Below are positions 25,238-34,029 of a DNA stretch of 64,000 bases, piece after piece. Below the pieces are notes generated by a model. The model was given only the letters and a program-made list of their open reading frames with translations, made no database searches and was not told the origin of the DNA. The stretch lies in NCBI GenBank assembly GCA_048270425.1, contig JBLWSY010000005.1:124001-188000 (forward strand), written 5' to 3'. Both the position numbers and the translations under genes were made by a program. Source of the DNA: Oceanospirillum sp048270425 (lineage in GTDB: Bacteria; Pseudomonadota; Gammaproteobacteria; Pseudomonadales; Halomonadaceae). Every line of letters begins with the position of its first letter. The first letter of the stretch is position 1.

Positions 25238-27811
25238 ATGCGTGTTGACCGTTTAACCGGAAAACTTCAGCAGGCGCTTGCTGATGCGCAATCCATGGCT
25301 GTGGGCCATGACCATAACTTACTGCAACCTGTTCACCTGATTCTGGCGATGCTGGAGCAGCGCGATGGCGCGATCCGTCCGATGATCACTCAGGCCGGTG
25401 GTGACTTTAATAAGCTGCGCAATGAGTTGCGCGAGCAGTTTGAATCCCTGCCGGTGATCAATAACAGTGACGGCCAGATCATGATGTCTCCGGATCTGGG
25501 TTGCATTCTGAATCTGGCGGATAAAGAGTCCCAGCAGCGTAAAGACTCCTATATCTCCAGTGAACTGGTGCTGCTGGCTGCGGCTCAGGACAAGGGCGAT
25601 ACCGGCAAGCTGATTCGTGGCTGCGGCCTGACCAAAGACTCTCTCTCTAAAGCGATCGATCAGGTGCGTGGAGGTCAAAGCGTGGATGATCCGAATACCG
25701 AAGAACTGCGCCAGTCACTGGATCGTTTTACCGTCGATCTGACTCAACGTGCGCTGGATGGCAAACTTGACCCTGTGATCGGCCGTGATGATGAGATCCG
25801 CCGTACTATTCAGGTTCTGCAGCGTCGTACCAAAAATAACCCTGTACTGATCGGTGAGCCCGGTGTCGGTAAAACCGCCATCGTGGAAGGTCTGGCGCAG
25901 CGCATTATCAATGGCGAAGTGCCGGAAGGTCTGAAAAACAAAAAGGTGCTGTCGCTGGATATGGGCTCTCTGATCGCTGGTGCCAAATACCGTGGTGAGT
26001 TCGAAGAGCGCCTGAAAGCGGTACTGAACGAACTGGCGAAACAGGAAGGCCAGATCATCCTCTTTATCGACGAGCTGCACACCATGGTGGGCGCGGGTAA
26101 AGGTGAAGGCGCGATGGATGCGGGCAATATGCTTAAGCCTGCACTGGCCCGTGGTGAGCTGCACTGTGTGGGCGCAACCACGCTGGATGAATACCGCCAG
26201 TACATCGAAAAAGATGCCGCGCTGGAACGTCGTTTCCAGAAGGTGCAGGTGGATGAGCCGTCTGAAGAAGATACCATCGCTATTCTGCGTGGCCTGAAAG
26301 AGCGTTACGAGCTGCACCACGGTGTGGATATTACCGATGGCGCACTGATTGCCGCCTCCAAGCTGTCCCAGCGTTATATCACCGACCGTCAGCTGCCGGA
26401 TAAAGCGATCGACCTGATCGATGAAGCCGGTTCCCGTATCCGTATGGAGATGGACTCCAAACCGGAAGAGATGGATCGTATGGATCGCCGCCTGATCCAG
26501 CTGAAGATCGAGCGTGAGGCACTGAAGAAAGAGAACGACGATGCCGCCCGTAAGCGTCTGGCCCATCTGGAAGGTGTGATTCAGGATCTGGAGCGTGAAT
26601 ACGCGGATCTGGACGAGATCTGGCGCAGTGAGAAATCTGCCGTACAGGGCACTCAGCAGCTGAAAAGCGAGCTGGAACAGGCGCGTCTGGATCTGGAAGC
26701 GGCCCGCCGCGCCGGTGATCTGGCGAAAATGTCAGAGATTCAGTACGGCATTATCCCGGATCTGGAACGCAGCATGGAGATGGCGTCTCAGGCGGAAGAG
26801 GTCGAGCATCAGCTGCTGCGTAACCGTGTCACCGAAGAAGAGATCGCAGAAGTAGTTTCCAAGTGGACCGGTATTCCGGTGAGCAAAATGCTGGAATCCG
26901 AGCGCGAGAAACTGCTGCGAATGGAAGAAGCCCTGCATGAGCGCGTGATCGGGCAGGAAGAAGCGGTGGGCGCGGTTGCTAACGCTGTGCGTCGTTCCCG
27001 TGCGGGTCTGGCTGATCCGAACCGGCCAAACGGTTCTTTCCTCTTCTTAGGCCCTACCGGTGTTGGTAAAACTGAGCTGTGTAAGTCACTGGCTAAGTTC
27101 CTGTTCGATACCGAAGAGGCCATGGTGCGCATCGATATGTCCGAGTTTATGGAGAAGCACTCCGTGGCCCGTCTGATCGGTGCGCCTCCGGGTTATGTCG
27201 GTTATGAAGAGGGCGGTTACCTGACGGAAACTGTGCGTCGTAAGCCTTACTCTGTTGTGCTGCTGGATGAGGTGGAAAAAGCCCATCCGGATGTGTTCAA
27301 CATTCTGCTGCAGGTGCTGGAAGATGGCCGCCTGACCGATGGTCAGGGCCGTACCGTGGACTTCCGCAATACGGTTATCGTGATGACCTCTAACCTGGGT
27401 TCTGATGTGATTCAGGCCTACGGCGGCAAGGACGAGCAGTACGATGAGATGAAGGACAAGGTGATGGAGGTTGTGGGTGGCCACTTCCGTCCGGAACTGA
27501 TCAACCGTATCGACGAAGTGGTGGTGTTCCACAGCCTCGGTCGTGATGCGGTGAAAGGAATCGCGCGGATTCAGCTGCAACGTCTGCAGCAGCGTCTGGA
27601 TGAACGCGAGCTGACCATCGATCTGACAGAAGAGGCGCTGGAGCAGCTGGTAGAAGTCGGCTTTGATCCGGTTTACGGAGCCCGCCCACTGAAGCGCGCC
27701 CTGCAACGCTGGATCGAAAACCCACTGGCGCAGGAGATCCTCTCCGGCAAATTCGCCCCCGGCCATACCATCAATGTGGAAGTCCGCGACGGAGAGCTGG
27801 TGTTTGTTTGA
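25238..27811 (+). CDS. clpB: ClpB disaggregase
   Basis: An 857-residue Hsp100 protein, the same length as E. coli ClpB. Domains in order: Clp N-domain (1-150), first AAA+ module with GEPGVGKTA (around 205), the coiled-coil middle domain with charged repeats (about 410-525), and the second AAA+ module with GPTGVGKTE (around 605). The C-terminal D2-small domain ends the protein. The hexameric ATPase works with DnaK to recover aggregated proteins. The gene is monocistronic, with a sigma-32-like promoter upstream and a terminator downstream. Confidence 0.97.
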   Translation: MRVDRLTGKLQQALADAQSMAVGHDHNLLQPVHLILAMLEQRDGAIRPMITQAGGDFNKLRNELREQFESLPVINNSDGQIMMSPDLGCILNLADKESQQRKDSYISSELVLLAAAQDKGDTGKLIRGCGLTKDSLSKAIDQVRGGQSVDDPNTEELRQSLDRFTVDLTQRALDGKLDPVIGRDDEIRRTIQVLQRRTKNNPVLIGEPGVGKTAIVEGLAQRIINGEVPEGLKNKKVLSLDMGSLIAGAKYRGEFEERLKAVLNELAKQEGQIILFIDELHTMVGAGKGEGAMDAGNMLKPALARGELHCVGATTLDEYRQYIEKDAALERRFQKVQVDEPSEEDTIAILRGLKERYELHHGVDITDGALIAASKLSQRYITDRQLPDKAIDLIDEAGSRIRMEMDSKPEEMDRMDRRLIQLKIEREALKKENDDAARKRLAHLEGVIQDLEREYADLDEIWRSEKSAVQGTQQLKSELEQARLDLEAARRAGDLAKMSEIQYGIIPDLERSMEMASQAEEVEHQLLRNRVTEEEIAEVVSKWTGIPVSKMLESEREKLLRMEEALHERVIGQEEAVGAVANAVRRSRAGLADPNRPNGSFLFLGPTGVGKTELCKSLAKFLFDTEEAMVRIDMSEFMEKHSVARLIGAPPGYVGYEEGGYLTETVRRKPYSVVLLDEVEKAHPDVFNILLQVLEDGRLTDGQGRTVDFRNTVIVMTSNLGSDVIQAYGGKDEQYDEMKDKVMEVVGGHFRPELINRIDEVVVFHSLGRDAVKGIARIQLQRLQQRLDERELTIDLTEEALEQLVEVGFDPVYGARPLKRALQRWIENPLAQEILSGKFAPGHTINVEVRDGELVFV

Positions 27812-27840
27812 TCGGCCTGTTAGCTAAACATTAAAGCCTG

Positions 27841-27880
27841 AAAATCCCCGCTGTTTGCAGACGTGAACAGCGGGGGTTTA
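27841..27880. terminator. Terminator between clpB and ptuB
   Basis: CCCCGCTGTT pairs with AACAGCGGGG. It is followed by GTTTATGG on the plus strand and preceded by an A-rich run, so it can serve both converging genes. Confidence 0.75.
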
Positions 27881-27888
27881 TGGTGTTT

Positions 27889-28596
27889 TTAAGACCTTTC
27901 TTTCGGACTATAGCCATTTTCTTCATCAAAGCATTCTTTATCTGTACCTGAAAAAGCTTCGATAAAGCGCTGCAACATATCAGGATCATCTTGAAAAACG
28001 GTCATCCAGATACTCCAATAGGCATGGCCAGTTGCCGTTGTTGTAATCTGTTCTCTCATTTCCGGGTGGTTACATCGCTGCAGGTTTTGCTTTGAACGCT
28101 TTGCAATGTCCCAGGTTTCCCGGCGGTTCTTCCACCGGCGATCTGATGCTTTGGGATCGTTTGTAGGCTTTACATTTAGACCGGTTAGCTTGATGGTCTC
28201 AAGGGCTTTGTTTTTAGCAAAATCCGTTAAGTCGTCAGCAGGTGAAATCAGGCCGCCCTCAGAATATTTCAAAACTTTAAAAGTGTTGTCCTTATCCGGC
28301 CAAAAATAATCATCAAGATTGATCTCTTGATTGCCTTTTGTGGAATTACAGTTAGTGCAAGCTAGTAAGAAATTATCCCAGTCAAGAAGACGTTCTTGGA
28401 TTACGTTATCAGCTCCCTTGGGCTTTTTGGGTTTAACATGCTCAACTGCTAAAGATGAGTCCAGATGCATTTCACAGTAGCTGCAAAACTCGCCTAAACG
28501 AGCAATCAGGTCTGAACGAGCATATGAATAGTCGTTAAATGTGATAGGTAGTCCATTTTCATCCGTTGGCGTAGTGCCCTTATTTATGGGACGCAT
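27889..28596 (-). CDS. ptuB: HNH endonuclease of a Septu-type defence pair
   Basis: A 235-residue HNH nuclease of the PtuB type. The zinc/HNH core reads CSYC (38-41), VEHVKPK with His53, WDNFLLAC with Asn75 and Cys80, and TNCNSTKGN (81-89). The ATG at 28596 overlaps the ptuA stop (TGATG); a TTG codon just upstream at 28599 is the longer alternative. The same ATPase-HNH pair occurs as the Septu defence system and as effector of the Ec78-type retron; no reverse transcriptase or msr/msd is present here, so free-standing Septu is the better fit. Its targets are not known from the sequence. Confidence 0.85.
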   Translation of the reverse strand: MRPINKGTTPTDENGLPITFNDYSYARSDLIARLGEFCSYCEMHLDSSLAVEHVKPKKPKGADNVIQERLLDWDNFLLACTNCNSTKGNQEINLDDYFWPDKDNTFKVLKYSEGGLISPADDLTDFAKNKALETIKLTGLNVKPTNDPKASDRRWKNRRETWDIAKRSKQNLQRCNHPEMREQITTTATGHAYWSIWMTVFQDDPDMLQRFIEAFSGTDKECFDEENGYSPKERS

Positions 28597-29921
28597 CAAC
28601 TTTTCTCCGTGTTGCCCAAGCCTGTTGCTAAGCGCTCCATTTCGAGAAAGGCATGATAGGCAACGTTATCGCTGAAAGGGGATGATAATTCATCAAGCTG
28701 CTGTTTGAGCTTTTGTTTTTCCTCGCTGCTTGCTGCCTTAGACTGCTCAAGCAACGCATAATATTGCTTGGCAGTTTCGTACATGCGCTGATAAGCCTCG
28801 CTACGCTGAGGTACTGGAATACCCATTACATCTTCAGTGATATCCTCAATGGAGCGATGACTAAACTCATTGGCTGGGCCTGGAGCTGCAACTCCAGCTA
28901 AAGCGCTTTCTACAGTATTTACATCGCAGCTTTGGTTCAGATCAATAACTTCTCCAGGGTCTAAAGATTGAAGAATAAATGGAGAGTGTGTTGTTGCTAT
29001 AAATTGCAGATTTGGAAATACTTTCTGGAGGTCACGAACAACTTGTCTTTGCCATCTGGGATGTAAGTGCAAATCGATTTCATCAATCAAAACAACGCCA
29101 TGCGTGTTTATCGCGGCCTGAGCTTCATGATGAGGATTGAGTCGAGAGGCTCGATGAGCTATATCTGCGACCATTGCTACCATATTACGATAGCCGTCAC
29201 TCAGGTAGTTAAATGGTGTAAGCCCCAGTTCATTGATATCTAGCATGATCTGGTCTTCTTCTGCGTCGTGATAGAACTTATTGGCCCCGGGAATACAGCC
29301 CAGTACTGCTGTTCTTACTGCTTGTAAAGCTGGAGATATATAGCCCTTTTGTAACTCTCCTAGGGAGAGTTTTTTAAACCACTTCTCAAAAGATTTGTGA
29401 TCAGACTTTGGGTCAAGGCAGAATTTATATGCATCTAGCTGGGAGCCCGGTTTTTCTGTCTGTATCTTTCGATGGATATCCCACAATCGACCTGCACCGT
29501 AATATAGAAGCAGGGGCAGCTCACTGTTTCCGCCTTGACTGATTAAGTCACGGTCTTCCATTCCCTGTTGCACAAGTTCTTTAGACTGTCCGCCACGATC
29601 TCCTTTATCACGTCGCCAATGTAGTGCGCGCCCCCTAAATTGCGCTGAACAGGTCAAATAAACCTCGGCTTGTGGTTCTCGAAATATTTGAGTCCCTTTT
29701 TCAACACAGATAAAACGTACATCATCTGAGGAGATACCGCCGATACCTGTTTGAATACCTGACTTTAGGAAGTAGGTATTCAGCATGATGGCTAGTGCAT
29801 CTAGTATGCTGGTTTTTCCCGCACCATTAGCGCCAATAATGACAGTAAACTGTGTATGAAAGTTAAAACGTGCATGCTCATATTTTCTGAAGTTCCGTAG
29901 AACGATGTGATCAAGCTTCAC
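28596..29921 (-). CDS. ptuA: ATPase of a Septu-type defence pair
   Basis: A 441-residue ABC/SMC-like ATPase of the OLD/RecF class without a nuclease domain. Walker A is GANGAGKT (30-37), the ABC signature is LSDGYRNM (240-247), and Walker B is VVLIDEIDLHLHP (276-288), followed by ATTHSPF with the switch histidine. The region between has a helical arm. In Septu the PtuA oligomer controls the PtuB nuclease. The stop codon overlaps the ptuB start, so the two are coupled. It follows the DUF4143 gene by 70 bp. Confidence 0.85.
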   Translation of the reverse strand: MKLDHIVLRNFRKYEHARFNFHTQFTVIIGANGAGKTSILDALAIMLNTYFLKSGIQTGIGGISSDDVRFICVEKGTQIFREPQAEVYLTCSAQFRGRALHWRRDKGDRGGQSKELVQQGMEDRDLISQGGNSELPLLLYYGAGRLWDIHRKIQTEKPGSQLDAYKFCLDPKSDHKSFEKWFKKLSLGELQKGYISPALQAVRTAVLGCIPGANKFYHDAEEDQIMLDINELGLTPFNYLSDGYRNMVAMVADIAHRASRLNPHHEAQAAINTHGVVLIDEIDLHLHPRWQRQVVRDLQKVFPNLQFIATTHSPFILQSLDPGEVIDLNQSCDVNTVESALAGVAAPGPANEFSHRSIEDITEDVMGIPVPQRSEAYQRMYETAKQYYALLEQSKAASSEEKQKLKQQLDELSSPFSDNVAYHAFLEMERLATGLGNTEKS

Positions 29922-29991
29922 TGTTACAGCCTCTGTTTACATGATTACCGTGCTTTGTCTGGCATCAATGATATTACAGACTAAGACATTA

Positions 29992-31344
29992 TTAGATAAA
30001 GCAATAGCTGCTCAAAGCTGCCATTTTTACCCCCCACCGCTCCGGCAGAAACTGCGCATAATAAAGCGGCATTACGATATGTGTTTGCTCGGTAATGGGG
30101 GAACCCTGTGTTCCGGTAAGTTTGATGGTTTTCTCAGGTGAGCATTTCTCAATATAGGACTGCAGGGATTTCGCCCGTGTCCTTTTGCCGCTTTTCACTT
30201 CTATCGGGATAATCTTGCCTTCGTCATTACTGACAATAAACTCAATCTCCGCCCGGGCATCGTTCCATGAAAACGTGGGATCAATGCCTATGGCCGCCAG
30301 CTCCTGCTGGACAAAGTTCTCCGCGATATAGCCTTTGTACTCATAGCTCTGTTGTTTGATCTCCCGATAACCGCTGCCCAGCATATGATTGAGCAGGCCG
30401 GTATCAAACAGAAACAGCTTAACCTTGTTGTCCTTTTTGTAAGCCGCCAGTGGCGACTTTGGCGTGCCTTCTATCGGGTAGTTTGCCAAGGCAAGGCGGC
30501 AGTTCTGCAGCCAGTGAATGGCGTTTTCAAAATCGTTGTAGCGGGATTTACGCTCATGCACGTTTTTAAACTTAAAGCGTTTCACCGATTCATCCATTAC
30601 CAGTGACAGCTGTGCCGGAATACTGTTAAACACCGACTCAATCAGAGTTGCGTCAACCTTGCCACTGTATTTACCAAAGTCCCTCTGATAACCCGCCACC
30701 AGATCGGCGTGGATCTGATTAATACGTTCAACCCGCTCTAAAATGCTCTGCTCTTTATGTTGAAACCAAACCGCCACCGCTTCCGGCATGCCGCCGGTAA
30801 AAAAATAGTCGGTCAGTTTATCCATCAGCTTGCTGTGTACCGCAGGTGAACTCATCTGCTGGTTAAAGGCTTTAAGCAGCGCGGGCTCGTCAGCGGCAGC
30901 CAGAAACTCACCAAACGTCAGTGGTCGCAGGTTGTATTGCTGCACCTTGCCCACCGGAAAGGTGTTCAGCAGACCGATATTAGAACCACTGGCGGCAACG
31001 AAATACGTGGCGGCTTTCTCGGCAAAATACTTGAGGGAGGTGACTGCACGCTCACACTCACCAATTTCATCCAGAATCAGCAGGTCGGTTTGCGGGTTAA
31101 AGCTCTGACCACTGATCAGCTCAAGATTGAGCAAAACATCATCCGGATTAAGTGAGCTGGCAAAGGCCTCTTTGTAAGCAGGCGTTTCCAGAAAGTCGAT
31201 ACGCAGGGTATTGGCGAAGGTTTTGCCAAACAGCTCCTGCAGAAGAAAGGTTTTGCCGGTCTGGCGGGCACCATCAATCAGCAGGGGTTTGCGGGTTGTT
31301 TGGTTTTTCCACAACATCAAAGCATCAAGTAGGGTGCGCTGCAT
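29992..31344 (-). CDS. AAA ATPase with DUF4143 domain
   Basis: A 450-residue protein. The N-terminal AAA_14 ATPase has Walker A GARQTGKT (25-32) and Walker B LLILDEIGE (88-96), and the C-terminal DUF4143 region begins near residue 200. A PD-(D/E)XK-like stretch lies near residues 380-400 (FSWNDARAEIEFIVS, then IPIEVKSGK), which suggests a nuclease-like fold. The family is widespread and has no agreed function. The ATG at 31344 has AGGAG upstream. Its promoter region contains three palindromes. It is the first gene of a same-strand run with ptuA-ptuB, which could make it part of the same mobile defence island. Confidence 0.85.
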   Translation of the reverse strand: MQRTLLDALMLWKNQTTRKPLLIDGARQTGKTFLLQELFGKTFANTLRIDFLETPAYKEAFASSLNPDDVLLNLELISGQSFNPQTDLLILDEIGECERAVTSLKYFAEKAATYFVAASGSNIGLLNTFPVGKVQQYNLRPLTFGEFLAAADEPALLKAFNQQMSSPAVHSKLMDKLTDYFFTGGMPEAVAVWFQHKEQSILERVERINQIHADLVAGYQRDFGKYSGKVDATLIESVFNSIPAQLSLVMDESVKRFKFKNVHERKSRYNDFENAIHWLQNCRLALANYPIEGTPKSPLAAYKKDNKVKLFLFDTGLLNHMLGSGYREIKQQSYEYKGYIAENFVQQELAAIGIDPTFSWNDARAEIEFIVSNDEGKIIPIEVKSGKRTRAKSLQSYIEKCSPEKTIKLTGTQGSPITEQTHIVMPLYYAQFLPERWGVKMAALSSYCFI

Positions 31345-31383
31345 ACGGGGTAGCTCCTGCAGATCAAAGGATTCACTAAGCCC

Positions 31384-31389
31384 ATTGTA
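31384..31389 (-). promoter_or_regulatory. -10 element of the DUF4143 gene
   Basis: TACAAT on the minus strand lies 40 bp upstream of the ATG at 31344. The expected -35 position (31407-31412) falls inside the first palindrome, so a protein bound there would block transcription. Confidence 0.5.
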
Positions 31390-31400
31390 GCAAGGGTCTA

Positions 31401-31486
31401 CACTTTTACGCGCATAAAAGTGCGGTTTTTTACATTTTTATGCGCATGAAAATGTTTGGGTTAACACTTTTACGCGCGTAAAAGTG
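31401..31486. repeat. Three 22-bp palindromes at an exact 32-bp period
   Basis: Palindromes occupy 31401-31422, 31433-31454 and 31465-31486, each followed by a 10-bp spacer. Arms follow CAYTTTTAYGC / GCRTRAAARTG; the third is perfect and the other two each have one mismatched pair. The 32-bp spacing equals about three helical turns, so all three sites face the same side of the DNA. The first overlaps the predicted -35 of the DUF4143 gene. They are probably operators, but replication iterons or recombination sites are not excluded. Confidence 0.85.
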
Positions 31487-31659
31487 TGAAAAAAGGAGGT
31501 GCTCTCTTAATTAGCGCAGGTTTTGACCTGTCCTCGTCCAGTTATCCGTTCCGAAATATCACTGATAAATACCCTCAATAAGTCCCTCTCAGAAGGGTCG
31601 CTTTGCGCCTATCTGAAGACTGAACTCGCGGGAACAATCTTCTGAAAATCCCAAACAAA

Positions 31660-32364
31660 ATGTGCGGGTTCAGTGCGGCTAGTGGAATGATTGTAATACC
31701 CAATAATCAGTTAGGGGCTTACAGCGTAACCCCAAACACCACGGTTAACTTTCTGGTCAGAGCCACAGCGGATAACCCGCCTCCGGCATCAGCCCAGTAC
31801 GCCCTCGCAATGGCCGCACCGGGAACGGCTACCTCTATTGATAACTTAAAAGTCTGGAACAATGAAAGGCTGAGTAAGCTGTTACTGCTGGCGAAGACTT
31901 CACCACCGGCAACATCCACCTCCGTGAAGGCGCATTCGAATATCAGTTTCTCGGGGTATCTGAAAGATGCAGACGGCAGCACGGTACCTTTCTCTCCAGT
32001 GAGAATTGATTTTTTTAGTAGGGCACAGCAAGAGAGCCGTTCATTTACAAGGCTTGTATCAGATGAAAATGGTTTTTTTAAAGGTTCATTAACATTGCCG
32101 GGGTGCATCAATCAGCAAGAACCAGCACTAAATGTGCATAACCGGGTTTACAGTGGGACTCCATCTAATCCGTCAATGTGGTGGAACATTTTTTATGATC
32201 TGGGGCATTTTGAGGTTTCTTTGGAAGATAAGAACGGCGTTATTAAATTAACCCCAGAGATTGATGGTAGCTTCTATCATATTTGCCAAGAAGAACTGGT
32301 GAAGATGTGTTTCTATGAAAAGAACTATGAAACAGGCGGTACAAAGCAGACTTGCCTGAAATAG
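31660..32364 (+). CDS. Hypothetical protein, possibly a gene fragment
   Basis: A 234-residue open frame. The N-terminal third resembles a linker between extracellular domains (Thr/Pro/Ala-rich), and the middle has a beta-rich stretch (ISFSGYLKDADGSTVPFSPVRIDF) like a carboxypeptidase-regulatory or Ig-type domain. There are five cysteines, four of them C-terminal of residue 145. There is no signal peptide and no clear ribosome binding site before the ATG at 31660, and the frame is closed by a stop 39 bp upstream. That suggests the 3' remnant of a longer secreted protein. No function is assigned. Confidence 0.4.
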   Translation: MCGFSAASGMIVIPNNQLGAYSVTPNTTVNFLVRATADNPPPASAQYALAMAAPGTATSIDNLKVWNNERLSKLLLLAKTSPPATSTSVKAHSNISFSGYLKDADGSTVPFSPVRIDFFSRAQQESRSFTRLVSDENGFFKGSLTLPGCINQQEPALNVHNRVYSGTPSNPSMWWNIFYDLGHFEVSLEDKNGVIKLTPEIDGSFYHICQEELVKMCFYEKNYETGGTKQTCLK

Positions 32365-32396
32365 TGGATAAATAAGTACCCCTCCAACCTAGAGAG

Positions 32397-32430
32397 CCCC
32401 CCTAGTAGCTGGACACCCAGCACTGGGGGG
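32397..32430. terminator. Nested stem-loop between convergent genes
   Basis: CCCCCC (32397-32402) pairs with GGGGGG (32425-32430), enclosing GCTGG/CCAGC with a 4-nt loop. There is no long T run, so it is only a possible terminator. Confidence 0.45.
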
Positions 32431-32436
32431 ATACTT

Positions 32437-33258
32437 TTAGGCTTTTGTATTTAAGTAATTTTTGTTTTCTTCTTGATCGGAGTTAGCTGTGTAGGAAATA
32501 TAGTGAGAAATTAAAGAGCCAAAGTTTCGATCTTCTATAACTTGGCCAAAGTCCCAGTCTTTTTTTGGTCGATCCACTGTTGGATATCCAAACAAATCCC
32601 TTTTCCGTGTATCACGAACTTCTTCAAGAGTTGGACGCCTTGGGTTCTCATCAAGGAAACCCTCTATAAAACCGTTTAGACTAAAGAAACCATCTTTCAC
32701 GATATTTTCTTTGTTGTATTCCAACGAAGCTAATTCATTTGTATCAATTTCAAATTCAGCTGGATATTTAGCTATATTTACTGCCTTTGTCAGATCGGAT
32801 AATGAATAATTAAGGTTTTTGGTGAGCTCTTCGTTATTCGATAAAGCCTCTTGAATCGCGTTGATCTGATTGCCTGTTACCGGGCCGCCATTTTGGGATC
32901 TGATGCCTGTAACTATGATATTGCCATCTTTTAATGCTACATCCAGATCTCTCAGGTCAAGATCAGGATTAAGGGCCATCTGTTGTTCTTTAAACGCTTC
33001 AAACCCCTGGTAGGCTTTTACCAAATGAATTCTTACGGACTGAATAATATCATTATGATTCTTTAAATAAGCCTGTTCGCGCATGCCCTGAATTAACTGG
33101 TGAGCATCAAGTGTAGCCTGATCCGGTTTAGCCAACTTCTGCATCGTCTGAGCTGTATGCTCAGGTCCATTCTGTCTGGCAGGTGTACTGATGTTCTGTT
33201 TCAGGTTTGAATAGGCGGACTGGCCCATCGGCGGGGTATAACTGCCCTGTATTTTCAT
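32437..33258 (-). CDS. Hypothetical protein of unknown function
   Basis: A 273-residue hydrophilic protein with no signal peptide or membrane segment. The first 75 residues are low-complexity (Gln/Ser/Pro/Asn-rich) and probably disordered, followed by a helical central region with charged residues and an Asp/Lys-rich C-terminus. The start is the ATG at 33258 (MKIQGSYTPPMGQ) with CGGAG upstream; an upstream frame to 33528 is rejected for lack of a ribosome binding site. It is not recognised. The AT content is higher than in flanking core genes, in keeping with acquired DNA. Confidence 0.55.
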   Translation of the reverse strand: MKIQGSYTPPMGQSAYSNLKQNISTPARQNGPEHTAQTMQKLAKPDQATLDAHQLIQGMREQAYLKNHNDIIQSVRIHLVKAYQGFEAFKEQQMALNPDLDLRDLDVALKDGNIIVTGIRSQNGGPVTGNQINAIQEALSNNEELTKNLNYSLSDLTKAVNIAKYPAEFEIDTNELASLEYNKENIVKDGFFSLNGFIEGFLDENPRRPTLEEVRDTRKRDLFGYPTVDRPKKDWDFGQVIEDRNFGSLISHYISYTANSDQEENKNYLNTKA

Positions 33259-34029
33259 ATACTCGCTCCGTGAGTGTATTTTTCGGTTTGTCACTTGCTG
33301 CGATTCTGCAGCTCTAATGGTTATCGGCAGGGCTGCGGGAAAATTGAGTAAATACTCATATTTCTTCGGAAAGGATAATAAAAAGTGTGAAGTGGCTGAA
33401 AAGAACATTAATCGATGCTTGGAATTAGCCGTTTTGCGGCTGAAAAATAAGCAGGCAAATTCACCGAAAAACACGACCCTAAGTAAGGTCATTTCTCGCC
33501 TACCTGAAGGTTGCTCAATCCAGAACAAAACCTCAAAAAATGTGCGGTTGCACCAATCCTAATCGAATGATTTTGCTGAAAAAGCCTGTTTTTGTTTTGC
33601 GCTGCACCAAAAAGGCCCATAACCGCCCTAACTCGCCCCATTGTTCTATTGACATCTTTAACCTGCTGTTAGAACCTAATTGTCCTTATTTTCCGGGCGT
33701 AGATACAGGGCGAACCCCGACCGTCTACGTGTAAGGGTAAACAGGCTTTATTTACCCACCGAAGGAATAGCAGGCCCAGGTTTACCCGCCAGGCCTGGCT
33801 GACGCCCCGACCCGCATTTACCCGTGCGAAGAAGAGTGCAGAACCTATCCGGTTCTATGTGCCAGGTAAGGCAGCCTAGTCATGAGCCTGCATGATCAGG
33901 AGCGCGCGCGTGGCTGCCCTTATATCGATTCAGTCACATAGTCCGCACCTAATTGGAAAGCATTCTTTTAGCTCGATGTTCCCGACTGTCCAAAGATGAC
34001 GGGGAACTCAAATTTGGGGGTTCACTACG
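33259..34029. other. Long intergenic region upstream of ilvI
   Basis: About 770 bp without a supported gene. It contains GGGTAAA at 33735-33741 and three TTTACCC copies at 33751-33757, 33781-33787 and 33817-33823, which could form alternative hairpins. A leader-peptide attenuator with runs of Ile/Val/Leu codons was looked for and not found. The ilvI promoter must be here but is not clear. Confidence 0.5.

Noticed and set aside
25715..26566. A 283-codon open frame antisense to clpB
   Set aside because: Shadow of clpB; composition (Gln/His/Leu/Phe-rich) and absence of a start signal argue against a gene.
28596..29921. Retron with PtuAB effectors
   Set aside because: No reverse transcriptase gene and no msr/msd-like structure in the 27.8-34 kb region, so the pair is called Septu-type.
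31401..31486. CRISPR array
   Set aside because: Only three units, spacers of 10 bp and fully palindromic repeats; no cas genes.
32397..32430. Integron attC-like site
   Set aside because: The stem-loop lacks the conserved R'/R'' core sites and there is no integrase or cassette array.
33880..33950. Leader peptide for ilvI attenuation (19 codons from 33882)
   Set aside because: The frame has almost no Ile, Val or Leu codons and no terminator/antiterminator follows it.
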